DNA of 64,000 nt from Parabacteroides gordonii MS-1 = DSM 23371 (lineage in GTDB: Bacteria; Bacteroidota; Bacteroidia; Bacteroidales; Tannerellaceae): contig NZ_KQ033919.1 in the NCBI RefSeq assembly GCF_000969825.1, positions 48,790-112,789 of the forward strand. Reading direction: 5' to 3'. Each line of letters begins with the position of its first letter. The stretch's first letter is position 1. The notes under the pieces were generated by a model. It was not told where the DNA came from. It searched no databases and saw only the letters and a list, made by a program, of their open reading frames with translations. This document shows, piece by piece, positions 42,813 to 52,078 of this stretch. A program made the translations under genes and the position numbers.

Positions 42813-43169
42813 CAATAGACAGAATATAAAAACTACGTTTACCAATAAATTTGCATTTCAATAATAGACGTATTAATTTACTTATTTATTGCTATATTAT
42901 AGGAAAATCTCCAATTTGAAAAAAGAGCACTCACTACACGAAGAAAACTTGCTGCACATCTACATTAAATCCCTGATAGTTTCCGGTTGCGATAAGAGAA
43001 GTCAATTTAAATGAGACCCTAATGATTTCATATAAAGAAAACTTCATGTTGGATTATTCATGTGAGAATTATAAGAATGAAGAAGCATTATATATCGAAA
43101 AATGAAACTCTATTTTTTCTTTGAAAGAGGATGTATTACGTTTTATATTCACTGTGTAATGACATCTAA

Positions 43170-43745
43170 TTATTTTGTTGAGAAGTGTTCTTTTACAAAG
43201 AATTTCGAAAAGGATAATACATCATCAAAATCGTAGAACATATTATAAGTTACGGCTACTAAATAATCTGCTTCCACAAAAACAAGACACATAACAGGAG
43301 CCTCTGATATAATATCAATAATCGCATAGTCCTGTTTTTTTAATTCTTCTATTTTTGAGGTTATGGGGGCATGGCTCTTTATATTAGATAGAATATTGAT
43401 TTCTATAGAGTAATATTGTATATTTTTCTTTGATTTATTTGGGACTTTAATGAGATAATGCTTACAACAATATCCGATCTTAGCCAACTCTGTCTGTTCG
43501 TTCACATTATTACAAAAAGCGTTTAAAATAGGAGAGATTATGTATTTATGAGACGAGACAAATAAAGCAGTATCTTTGGAATTAGTATCCTCATAGACAA
43601 TATTATTATTATCCCAACAATAATTGAGATTTTCAAGTACCTTATATGAAAACTTATCAGATATACTATCGCTACAGATTGCAGCAGCATGAAGATATGC
43701 ACACATACAAAATATAGTACATAGTATATATTTTATGTTACACAT
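43170..43745 (-). CDS. Exported protein, probable immunity protein for the adjacent effector
   Basis: A 191-residue protein with a signal peptide (ILCTIFCMCAYLHAAA, cleavage near residue 23), so it acts in the periplasm. The mature part is an alpha/beta chain with no motif known to me. It starts 5 bases after the stop of the cell-wall-type enzyme gene, the usual arrangement for a periplasmic immunity protein that protects against a peptidoglycan-directed toxin. Codons are strongly AT-rich compared with tssBC, a sign of separate acquisition of the pair. Confidence 0.55.
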   Translation of the reverse strand: MCNIKYILCTIFCMCAYLHAAAICSDSISDKFSYKVLENLNYCWDNNNIVYEDTNSKDTALFVSSHKYIISPILNAFCNNVNEQTELAKIGYCCKHYLIKVPNKSKKNIQYYSIEINILSNIKSHAPITSKIEELKKQDYAIIDIISEAPVMCLVFVEADYLVAVTYNMFYDFDDVLSFSKFFVKEHFSTK

Positions 43746-43750
43746 AAATC

Positions 43751-44365
43751 TTATCTCCTTTTTATACTAACTTCTTTATAAAAATTTGCTTTAATATTGG
43801 GTGGAGTAGCATATTCAATTTCTATATAAAGTTTTTTATAAAAAACTAATTCAGAAATTGCACTATCCGCATCAACTTGAGTTGACCCCGATAATTCTTT
43901 TACTTGATCTTTAAACTCACTAAAACTTCCTATTATTTCAACGCACCCTGCTGCTCCCCATCCAATATGAGTAAGATCTTCAGGACCAGCGTGAATGTAA
44001 AAAGTTCCTTTTAGAACTATTGCACCATTATGTTGAGAATATGTATTATGTACTTCATAGGCTTTTTTATATTCTGGCGCAGGCTGCCTATTGAGCTTAT
44101 GCAAGCCACTATTAACCCATCCAATTGTTTTATAAGAACTAAAATTTGGTGGGTTATAATACGGCATGAAGCGTAATGCTTTCCATGTATATTTTACACT
44201 TTGACCTTTATCATCAGTACCTTTGATATAGACATAATATACAGGGACTCCATAGAGCTCTATTTTGCTATTCTTATCCATATCACTGCATGGATAAGAT
44301 TTTGCATAATAGGTATCCCCAGTTTTTGTACCAGAAATAATAATATCCACATCTCGGAGTTTCAT
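43751..44365 (-). CDS. Probable T6SS effector with His/Cys catalytic motif (YkuD-like pattern)
   Basis: A 204-residue protein without signal peptide. The stretch FYIHAGPEDLTHIGWG followed by AAGCVEIIG places H125 and C141 16 residues apart, with Gly before Cys. This resembles the HxG...GC(V/I) active site of L,D-transpeptidase (YkuD) and DUF5675-type proteins, but the usual second His of SHGC is absent. It lies downstream of tssC on the same strand, and an exported orphan follows at 5 bases. A cell-wall-acting effector with its immunity gene is the simplest reading. The family assignment is by motif only. Confidence 0.55.
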   Translation of the reverse strand: MKLRDVDIIISGTKTGDTYYAKSYPCSDMDKNSKIELYGVPVYYVYIKGTDDKGQSVKYTWKALRFMPYYNPPNFSSYKTIGWVNSGLHKLNRQPAPEYKKAYEVHNTYSQHNGAIVLKGTFYIHAGPEDLTHIGWGAAGCVEIIGSFSEFKDQVKELSGSTQVDADSAISELVFYKKLYIEIEYATPPNIKANFYKEVSIKRR

Positions 44366-44425
44366 ATAAGTAAAGATTTCAATAATAAGACATATAATTT
44401 CAGCAACACATGACCCTGATAAATG

Positions 44426-44461
44426 ATTTACAGATGGGCATAGTTATGCCCATCTGTAAAT
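44426..44461 (-). terminator. Perfect 17-bp hairpin between tssC and the effector gene
   Basis: ATTTACAGATGGGCATA (44426-44442) is followed, after two bases, by its exact complement (44445-44461). It lies 16 bases after the tssC stop. Without a strong T run it may end most tssBC transcripts while letting some read into the effector pair. Confidence 0.7.
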
Positions 44462-44477
44462 TTAAAATTATTCAATA

Positions 44478-45857
44478 CTATTCTTGATGATATTCGCTTT
44501 CCCAAATAGCATCCTCCGGATTATCGCCTTTATGACCGGCAAGCTGTATCACGAAGCTTTTTGCCGGGAAATACGGTGTGATGTGGATGTCAAGAAGCAC
44601 ACGGTCTTTCTGATTCGGGTCTTGTTCAATCTTCATAACCTTGAAGCGTTCGATGAGTTTGTTCGGTCCCATTACACTATCGAGGAATTTCACAACCTGA
44701 CCACGCAAATCTGCTTCCGTGCGAGTAGTCCAATTTTCAAATGCCCGACGGTTCAGGAAGTCAATCAGTACCTTCGTTATATAGTCGAATACACGAACTA
44801 CGGAGTAGGTCTGCAAGCCAAGATTATCTCCATTAAATAATGTCTTGGCGGAGAAAGCCATAACCTTGCTGTACTCGTTCACCATCGGCACAAGCCCCAT
44901 ACGTTCAAGCTCTGAAATCTCGCTCTTGCGAAGGTCGAAGCGTACACTTTCTACTTCATTAAGTCCACCAAATTTCTTTCCGGCTACTACCTGAGACATT
45001 AAGGTGTTGTATATTTTTCCGGCAAGTGAAGAAGATGGCGGAATATAAAGATTTTCTTCTTCTCCAACGCTTTCCTCTCTTTGACGACCAAGCAACCAGT
45101 TACAGGTCATAATAGTATTCGATTTGAACACATCTCCACTCGTATGATTGGCATTGAAGAATATATCTACTACATCGTCCGGAGTTTCAAGGTCTTGGAA
45201 GTCTGTAACAAGAAAAACCTTGTTCTCGTATGCCATTTTAGACCACTTATCCAAAATGGCATTTGAGCCTATATACCCAGGAACGACAAGCAAGGAGTAG
45301 TTGCGACGCAGGTCAAGACGGTCAAAATTCTGTTTGAGTTCGTTGCTAATGTGGTCAGCGAAAATGGTATTGTCCAAATCCTGAAGCTGCTCCATGGTCG
45401 CATTGACAATGGTGACATTCTTCACCTTATCACTTTCCGTGTTCTTGTAAAAGAACGCAATAGTGCGATATGCGCTTTCAAGTTCCCGTGTCCTGGCAAG
45501 AGCATTCTTCAAGTTATGATTAAGAAGGTTCTCGGCGTTTTCTGCGGTTTCTTTGGCCTTGTCCCGCATTTGTTCGGCAGTGTCATTCTCACGTAAGAGT
45601 TTGAGCCATACGCTTAAGCGATTAACCAAGGCCTTACGTTCATTTTCCCACTGTTCATCCGTGAGGAAGATGTTGCGACGGGCCTTTCGTGCCGGATTAA
45701 GATTGGAATACCCATCTATGATATTTTCAAGAAAAGCGAAGCCACCAAATTCTTTGAGTTTGTCTATTGCCGATGCAGATGACTTTTGCGCCTGTTGTGA
45801 TACGACTTTCTGTGAGGTTGTCGTACTGGCTGTCTGTTGTTGAGTTTCCTGCTTCAT
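44478..45857 (-). CDS. tssC: T6SS sheath large subunit TssC
   Basis: A 459-residue protein of the Bacteroidetes TssC type. FGGFAFLENIIDGYSNLNPARK in the first 60 residues (given here only as its ends FGGFAFLEN and SNLNPARK) and the C-terminal QVVKFLDSVMGPNKLIERFK are characteristic. With TssB it forms the contractile sheath around the Hcp tube in the cytoplasm. tssB lies 12 bases upstream on the same strand. A perfect hairpin follows the stop codon. Confidence 0.93.
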   Translation of the reverse strand: MKQETQQQTASTTTSQKVVSQQAQKSSASAIDKLKEFGGFAFLENIIDGYSNLNPARKARRNIFLTDEQWENERKALVNRLSVWLKLLRENDTAEQMRDKAKETAENAENLLNHNLKNALARTRELESAYRTIAFFYKNTESDKVKNVTIVNATMEQLQDLDNTIFADHISNELKQNFDRLDLRRNYSLLVVPGYIGSNAILDKWSKMAYENKVFLVTDFQDLETPDDVVDIFFNANHTSGDVFKSNTIMTCNWLLGRQREESVGEEENLYIPPSSSLAGKIYNTLMSQVVAGKKFGGLNEVESVRFDLRKSEISELERMGLVPMVNEYSKVMAFSAKTLFNGDNLGLQTYSVVRVFDYITKVLIDFLNRRAFENWTTRTEADLRGQVVKFLDSVMGPNKLIERFKVMKIEQDPNQKDRVLLDIHITPYFPAKSFVIQLAGHKGDNPEDAIWESEYHQE

Positions 45858-45869
45858 CTTAGTAAAAGA

Positions 45870-46337
45870 TTAAAGTTCTACTTTCTTTTGATTTGCCAGA
45901 ATCTCCTCGATTGATGATTCAATCACGTCCATAATGGCATTTTTGACTTCCGGATTTTCAAGTGCTTTCTGTAAAGCGCGGTTGGAAGTAAGCTGGCGAG
46001 TTATTCTGACACCCTGCTCTTTCTCAATGTCAAGTTTACTCAAGAAATCACTCTTCTCTTTAATCTTCTTGGCTCCGAAGTCTCCAAGTCCGGTGAATGT
46101 CATGATTTCCTTGATTTCATTACCTTCCGCATCCACGTGGCATAAGTCAACTGTTGGTTCAAAACGTTGGAACACATCTTCAATGGTTTCCAAACCATAC
46201 ACGCTTTCCGGAGCCGCAGGAGCTTCATCTGTCAGTTTTTGAACTATCAAAGTTCGGTTGGAGGGGATTTCCGCGATGGATTCGTTCGCATCGACTTTTA
46301 CTTCGTTGCCTCCAATTCCATAATTGTAGATTGCCAT
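45870..46337 (-). CDS. tssB: T6SS sheath small subunit TssB
   Basis: A 155-residue protein. DEAPAAPESVYGLETIEDVF (about 37-56), then FEPTVDLCHVDAEGNEI and TFTGLGDFGAKKI, follow the TssB pattern in which a central strand contacts TssC. It is transcribed away from the tssE operon. The 167-base divergent region carries a clear promoter only for the plus strand; for tssB I see only a weak TATATTG-type box. Confidence 0.92.
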   Translation of the reverse strand: MAIYNYGIGGNEVKVDANESIAEIPSNRTLIVQKLTDEAPAAPESVYGLETIEDVFQRFEPTVDLCHVDAEGNEIKEIMTFTGLGDFGAKKIKEKSDFLSKLDIEKEQGVRITRQLTSNRALQKALENPEVKNAIMDVIESSIEEILANQKKVEL

Positions 46338-46446
46338 AGAATTTACTTTTTAATATCATACTTTTTTTATAGCTCTCTTTTGGTTTTGTGACCGTGCGCA
46401 ATATATGAATTATTTCTGAAACCGTCAAATTTTTAGGAGCATTTTA

Positions 46447-46477
46447 TTGGCATCTAACAAGGAAAAGAGTATATTTG
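46447..46477 (+). promoter_or_regulatory. Promoter of the main T6SS operon
   Basis: TTG (46447-46449), a 20-base spacer and TATATTTG (46470-46477) form a canonical Bacteroidales promoter 28 bases before the tssE ATG. Confidence 0.7.
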
Positions 46478-46504
46478 CGAAATAGAATAAAATAAAAGAA
46501 TAGT

Positions 46505-46927
46505 ATGACTTACCTGAAAATGCCATTACAATTGCAATCGGCTGTTGCCAAGAAATTGCAAAGGTGTTCCTATCAGGAATCGATAGCCCAACACATCATG
46601 CTACTGATTCTTTCTCACCATGGGGAAGTTATCGGCCGAGAAGACTTTGGTTCCATGATATGGGACCTTGAGTTCAACCAACTTGTGAAAATCAGCGATT
46701 GGGAGGAAGGAGTAAAAAACTCCTTAATAAAAACGATAGAGAAATATGAAAAGAGACTACGGAATGTAGATGTGAACGTCACCCTTTTGGAAATAGAAGA
46801 AGAAAATATAGATAAAGTATCTCATATCCGAAGAAAGGCACAAATAACGGTGACCGGAATAATGGATAGAACCAACGAGAAATTCAGTTTTAACACCTCA
46901 TTATATATAAGCCCTTTATCACAATAA
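46505..46927 (+). CDS. tssE: T6SS baseplate protein TssE (gp25-like)
   Basis: A 140-residue gp25/GPW-family protein. SIAQHIMLLILSHHGEVIGRED, here only the ends SIAQHIMLLILS and GEVIGRED, is the conserved N-terminal region, and GSMIWDLEFNQ is the wedge motif. VKNSLIKTIEKYEKRL and the beta strands after it complete the fold. It is the first gene of the plus-strand operon, 7 bases before tssF. Confidence 0.85.
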   Translation: MTYLKMPLQLQSAVAKKLQRCSYQESIAQHIMLLILSHHGEVIGREDFGSMIWDLEFNQLVKISDWEEGVKNSLIKTIEKYEKRLRNVDVNVTLLEIEEENIDKVSHIRRKAQITVTGIMDRTNEKFSFNTSLYISPLSQ

Positions 46928-46934
46928 TCGAACT

Positions 46935-48710
46935 ATGTCAGACAAGAAACAAATCGCAATAAAGGAACGAATATTAAAGCAGGCTATGGAGTTTTGGGGT
47001 GTATCCGATATACGCGATATGGACCCCGTGATAGATTTGCTGCTTGAAGTTTTTGCCCATGAGTCCAACAAGCTGCATCAAGAAATAGATCAGTCCGATT
47101 CACGGATACTTCACCGCCTGTCCAGAATACTCATAGGAAACAAATGGTCGCTGCCAAAGCCGGCCCATGCGCTTATGACTATTACCCCCAATCATGGGGA
47201 ATGTTGCGAACTTGATGCCGAAGATCATTTTTATGCAGAGAAAAACATATTTGGCAAAGGGGATATTCAAGTCTTTATAACCCCTTTGTTTTCCTATAAA
47301 CTGGTTGATGCAAAAGTCAAAGCAATCGCATACAACGATAGTATAAGGCATTCAACCGATAGCTTTAGCACTCCAACACGCTTCCTTGGCCCTAAAAACC
47401 GGATAGCGGATTATTGCATCTGGGTCGGGCTGGATGTGTCTAAAGAAGTCCTGCAAAAAATGGACTCTGTAATGTTTTGTATCAAGCCTTCCGATATGGG
47501 GTTGCTTCCGTTTATGAATATGGCTTTCTTCTATGACTGCACAGGAAACCGATTGAATGCAAAAACAGGCCTTCATGTTGAAGATCCATATAGTAATGCG
47601 CACTACTTTGATGAAATCCGCGATTTTTATAGTGACCTATATTTTAATGTGGGTATAAAAGATGCTTCCAAAGAGAAACATACCTACCGAGAAATGTTTC
47701 CCGGTTATGTGGCCGACTGCGAGGTCCCGGATGACTCTGAGAATCTCTTTTGGGTCAAGATAGTCTTTCCTGAAATATTCACGAAAGAAAGTCTTGAAAA
47801 TCTGGAAGTATATTTGAACACATTTCCGGTTGTAAACAGACAAATCGTTTACAAACAGCATAATTTCCGTTCCACCGGACGAATTATACCCCTGAAATGT
47901 CCGGGCCGTACACAATTCTTGAACATACGCTCGTTTCAAGACAACAAAGGCCGGGAATATGTAAACCGACTGAACCAGTATGAGGAAAATCCGACAGGTA
48001 TATTCAGCCTGTATTTTGGCGACCTTGAACGATTTGATTCGGACAGTGCCCGCTCATTAATTTCAAAAGTGTTACAATTAATGAAAGAAGACGGGAGTGC
48101 TTTTGCTTCAATGAATCCGGATGCACTTTCGACGCAGCTCAAAGAGTTGTTCAACAAGATAAATGATATAGAGAAAGGATTGGAGGCCACGCTAAAAGGA
48201 GATAACAAAATAAAGGCCTTTGTTTTAAGTGTCCCACAAAAGGATGCGACCAATGCCGAGATAAAATATTGGGTGACTTCCGGATCTCTGGCGAACGGTT
48301 TCAATGAACGCACACTGATACAGCAATTCAACATAGAAAAATATGACGCTTCAGGCATCATGTTGCGCACTTGTATGCAAGGAGGAACAACGCATGATAG
48401 CGAACAGGAACTTATTAATAGTTTAAGGTATGGTCTGTTGTCCCGGGAACGGATTATATCTAAAGAAGACATCAAAAGCTACTTGTTTCACAAGCTGGGA
48501 AAACATGTTGAATCAGTCGAAGTCGGTAATGGCGTAGCTATATCTCCTGACAGCAAAAAAGGATTAATCAGAGTGACAGAGGTCAAGATAAAACTTGGAC
48601 AATTTGATAAAGATGAAATTCCCAATCTGGAAGAATTGGCCCATTATCTTGAAAAAGATTTGACTGAACGCTCTGTATGTAATTCAAACTATAAAATCAA
48701 ATTCGTATGA
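46935..48710 (+). CDS. tssF: T6SS baseplate protein TssF
   Basis: A 591-residue protein. VFAHESNKLHQEIDQSDSRI near residue 40, LSRILIGNKWSLPKPAHALM shortly after, and a C-terminal gp6-like domain (LKSYLF ... VEVGNGVAISPDSKKG) are typical of Bacteroidetes TssF. It builds the wedge with TssE, TssG and TssK. The stop overlaps the clpV start by 4 bases. Confidence 0.87.
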   Translation: MSDKKQIAIKERILKQAMEFWGVSDIRDMDPVIDLLLEVFAHESNKLHQEIDQSDSRILHRLSRILIGNKWSLPKPAHALMTITPNHGECCELDAEDHFYAEKNIFGKGDIQVFITPLFSYKLVDAKVKAIAYNDSIRHSTDSFSTPTRFLGPKNRIADYCIWVGLDVSKEVLQKMDSVMFCIKPSDMGLLPFMNMAFFYDCTGNRLNAKTGLHVEDPYSNAHYFDEIRDFYSDLYFNVGIKDASKEKHTYREMFPGYVADCEVPDDSENLFWVKIVFPEIFTKESLENLEVYLNTFPVVNRQIVYKQHNFRSTGRIIPLKCPGRTQFLNIRSFQDNKGREYVNRLNQYEENPTGIFSLYFGDLERFDSDSARSLISKVLQLMKEDGSAFASMNPDALSTQLKELFNKINDIEKGLEATLKGDNKIKAFVLSVPQKDATNAEIKYWVTSGSLANGFNERTLIQQFNIEKYDASGIMLRTCMQGGTTHDSEQELINSLRYGLLSRERIISKEDIKSYLFHKLGKHVESVEVGNGVAISPDSKKGLIRVTEVKIKLGQFDKDEIPNLEELAHYLEKDLTERSVCNSNYKIKFV

Positions 48711-51145
48711 ATGATAGCAATTATAGTCCAAGTTTGGTGTCTGCCCTTAAGATAGCAAGAGGAATGGCACTTCAAGACAAGCATAACACGTTCGGCGTGT
48801 CACATCTTGTCATGGCCATGTTTGCAGAAAACACGGGTCTAAAAGAAATTTTATCCTCGATGCAGAAGGATGTCGGCTACATAATGGAATGGTTTGACAC
48901 CCACCGCGAAATGTATAGGTCCAGTGGCACTTCCACAGAAGAAGTGGAGCCTGACGAAGAAGTGTCAAAAGTCTTGGATGAGTCCGAACGGTCTAAAATT
49001 AAATTAGGAGCGGATTCCATAGACTCCATCTGTGTGTTTACCGCCATATTGCGTGAAGGTGTCGTATATTCGCATCAGCAGATAGAGATACTGGATGTTT
49101 CGGAAGATGACATATTGTCCCACTACAATGCCCTTACCCCGTTGCATTCTTATCAAGGAGAGGAAATGCAGATAACAGCAAGCGTTCCTTATGCCGACAA
49201 CCTAAAAAAGCAAGAAACCATCAATGCCGGTGGCTTTGTCGTCGGTAGGGAAAAAGAGGTCCGTACTATTTTAGAATGCCTCGAACGCTCAGAGAACAAG
49301 GGCATACTGATTGTCGGTGAATCCGGTATCGGGAAGAGTTCCATCATCAACGCCTTTGTCAAAGATATCTGTGAGAATGAAGACGAGATGTTAAAGCAAA
49401 TATCTATTGTCGGACTCAATACGGCAAAACTGCTCGCATCAACCTCGTCTGAAACGGAGATAGCACAAAAAGTTGTCAATCTGATGCACAAGCTCAACCA
49501 ATTGGAACAAGCTGTGCTGGTGATTGATGATTTACAGGTCCTTTTGGAGAACAGCGTATCAGGCAAAGCATCCACACTCATCAACATATTAAGTGCACAA
49601 ATCAGCGAGGGAGCCGCAAATCTTGTTCTCACACTCACGAACGATTCTTACCGGAAGAACATCGAAAAGCATCCGATAGAAGGGCGTCTTGATATCATAA
49701 AGATTGAAGAACTGGATACGGCTACACTTGAAAGTGCCATACAATTACATAAAAAAAGGATTGAAAACTATTACGAGCTGAGAATTTCAGATGCGTGTAT
49801 TAAAGATTCAATCGCACTCTCCAAACGATATTTTAAGGAACGCAGCCTGCCATCTGCCGCCATCGACCTGCTTGACAGAACCGCTGCTGCCGTCCGGCTA
49901 TGCAATAAGAATGCACGAGCCAGTGTTTCTGATTTGGAAGCGGATTTTGAGGAAATAAAGAGTCTCGACGAAAAAATATCTGAAGGGCCGCTTTACTTAC
50001 TATACCGTTCTGTATTCAGCAAAATCAGTGTCGTATTGACCACCAAACTGTCAGACAACTATGTATGGGATAAAGAAGATGACATCGCGATAAAAGCAGG
50101 ACGTTTGTCGGGCATCATCAAAGAATTAAAGGCACTATCCGACCAGTCTATTGAAGAGATACGCTCTTCGGAAATAGAGGCGATTGTAGCGGAGTGCACC
50201 AATATACCTATCGGAAAAATACAAGCCCGCGAGAAGGACCGACTTTTGAGCATCGAGAGCAAATTGCAAGAACGGGTCAAAGGACAGAACCGGGCTATTA
50301 CGACTTTATCAGATGCCATTATAGAATCACGCAGCGGACTGAGTGACCCCAAGAAGCCTATAGGTTCATTCTTCTTCCTTGGCCCTACCGGAACGGGAAA
50401 AACAGAACTCACAAAATCACTGGCCGAGTTACTGTTTGATGACGAATCAGCCATGATCAGATTTGACATGTCCGAGTTCAAGGAAGAACATTCGGCTGCA
50501 TTGCTGTATGGTGCACCTCCGGGATATGTAGGATATGAGGAAGGTGGTTTACTGGTCACTCAAATCAGACAGAAACCTTATTCGGTAGTGTTATTCGATG
50601 AGATTGAGAAAGCCCATAGCAGCGTTTATGATGTTTTCCTGCAAATGATGGATGAAGGCAAAATACATGATAAACTGGGCCGGGAAGGAGATTTTTCAAA
50701 TTCCATAATCATTTTCACATCCAATATCGGAAGCCAGTGGATTGTGGAACAAATACAATCCGGACATACTCCTGATTCCGGAAAGCTCATCGAGGTTATG
50801 GCACAGTATTTCCGACCTGAATTTTTGGGACGTCTCACCGAGGTGGTTCCGTTTGCGCCAATAGATGAAAATGTCGCCAAACAGATATTCAACCTCCATT
50901 TTGGAAGATTGCAAGAACAACTGATGAAACAGAAAAACATCCAGTTGAATTTGTCGGATGAAGCATTGCAACATCTGGCAAACAAAGGGTATTCTCCCAA
51001 ATACGGCGCACGTCCGATAGCAGGAGTCATAAGAACTTATATCAAGAAGTCCGTATCTCGTCTGATTGTCTCTGAGCAAATCAAGTCGGGTGACAACATC
51101 GTCATAAACTATCGAAACGGTGAACTGATATGGGAACAATGTTAG
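48707..51145 (+). CDS. clpV: T6SS disassembly ATPase ClpV (TssH)
   Basis: An 812-residue AAA+ unfoldase that recycles the contracted sheath. N-terminal Clp_N domain (about 5-150), first ATPase domain with Walker A GESGIGKSS near residue 207 and Walker B LVIDDLQVLL, second domain with GPTGTGKTE near 560 and SVVLFDEIEKAH. The middle region is shorter than in ClpB, fitting ClpV. It overlaps tssF by 4 bases and tssG by 7-16 bases. Confidence 0.92.
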   Translation: MNDSNYSPSLVSALKIARGMALQDKHNTFGVSHLVMAMFAENTGLKEILSSMQKDVGYIMEWFDTHREMYRSSGTSTEEVEPDEEVSKVLDESERSKIKLGADSIDSICVFTAILREGVVYSHQQIEILDVSEDDILSHYNALTPLHSYQGEEMQITASVPYADNLKKQETINAGGFVVGREKEVRTILECLERSENKGILIVGESGIGKSSIINAFVKDICENEDEMLKQISIVGLNTAKLLASTSSETEIAQKVVNLMHKLNQLEQAVLVIDDLQVLLENSVSGKASTLINILSAQISEGAANLVLTLTNDSYRKNIEKHPIEGRLDIIKIEELDTATLESAIQLHKKRIENYYELRISDACIKDSIALSKRYFKERSLPSAAIDLLDRTAAAVRLCNKNARASVSDLEADFEEIKSLDEKISEGPLYLLYRSVFSKISVVLTTKLSDNYVWDKEDDIAIKAGRLSGIIKELKALSDQSIEEIRSSEIEAIVAECTNIPIGKIQAREKDRLLSIESKLQERVKGQNRAITTLSDAIIESRSGLSDPKKPIGSFFFLGPTGTGKTELTKSLAELLFDDESAMIRFDMSEFKEEHSAALLYGAPPGYVGYEEGGLLVTQIRQKPYSVVLFDEIEKAHSSVYDVFLQMMDEGKIHDKLGREGDFSNSIIIFTSNIGSQWIVEQIQSGHTPDSGKLIEVMAQYFRPEFLGRLTEVVPFAPIDENVAKQIFNLHFGRLQEQLMKQKNIQLNLSDEALQHLANKGYSPKYGARPIAGVIRTYIKKSVSRLIVSEQIKSGDNIVINYRNGELIWEQC

Positions 51146-52065
51146 CGCAAAAGAAACCCTTGGAAAGCATCCAACGAAGTCAGGCAATAAATTTTGTCGC
51201 AGAAATCTTTTATGATGAACTTCAATTTATTCTTGACCGGCGGCTGTTGGACCATACTATGGTTAATTGCCATGGTATGAACAGTCGTGTGAAATCCAGA
51301 GATGTATTAAGTGTTTCGGTACAGCATATCGCGGCGACAAATGCCGACAAAGAATATATATTGCTGAATCTGGCAAGAAACAGCATCTATCATCAATTGC
51401 CGGAATTACTATTTCATCCATTGGTGCTTAGCACACCGGGCATGAGCAACAAGGAGATAGTTGAAGCCATCCGAGCCAATGAAAAACAGGATAAAGAGCT
51501 TATACAATTCTTTGCACCCTTTGATACAGAGTTTTTCAAAGAAAAGGTCCGTATCAATAACCGCCATCTGAATTTCTTTTCAGACCCGGACTCCAAGAAG
51601 AACTTCATCAAGATGATTGAAGTAATGGAAAATGTCGAACTATCCATTACTTCCCATCAGAAATATAAGCTGTTCCTATTCCTCTGCAATGCAGAACGGT
51701 ATAAAGAGAACCTGCCTGCTATCGAGCAACTGCTTCTTATCGTTTTGGGATTGAAGGTGAAACTGCGACTGGAAGTCCATGAGATTGATGAAACGGTTTA
51801 CCTTTCCGTCGGTTCCGGATGTGTCGGACAGACATTAGGCCTTAATGGTCTAATGATAAGCGAAACCGATGATTTGACGGCGACAATCATCCTTGATACT
51901 CCGACAGATGACTATGAGGAGGTAAAAACGCATCTATCCAATGTCCGCCGGATACTTGAATTTTTCATCCTTTCAACAAGAAATATCGAAGTTGATTATC
52001 TGGTACGTGGAGAAACGGATTTTATACTCGGAGAAAACCGATTAGGATATAATATGAACTTATGA
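51130..52065 (+). CDS. tssG: T6SS baseplate protein TssG
   Basis: A 311-residue protein. Its place between clpV and tssN and the pattern SVQHIAATNADKEYILLNLA with a C-terminal gp53-like part fit TssG of Bacteroidetes systems, which is poorly conserved. Two starts are possible: ATG at 51130 (used here) or ATG at 51139, both inside the end of clpV. I rate the call from position as well as sequence. Confidence 0.75.
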   Translation: MGTMLAQKKPLESIQRSQAINFVAEIFYDELQFILDRRLLDHTMVNCHGMNSRVKSRDVLSVSVQHIAATNADKEYILLNLARNSIYHQLPELLFHPLVLSTPGMSNKEIVEAIRANEKQDKELIQFFAPFDTEFFKEKVRINNRHLNFFSDPDSKKNFIKMIEVMENVELSITSHQKYKLFLFLCNAERYKENLPAIEQLLLIVLGLKVKLRLEVHEIDETVYLSVGSGCVGQTLGLNGLMISETDDLTATIILDTPTDDYEEVKTHLSNVRRILEFFILSTRNIEVDYLVRGETDFILGENRLGYNMNL

Positions 52066-52078
52066 AAAATCTAATAAT

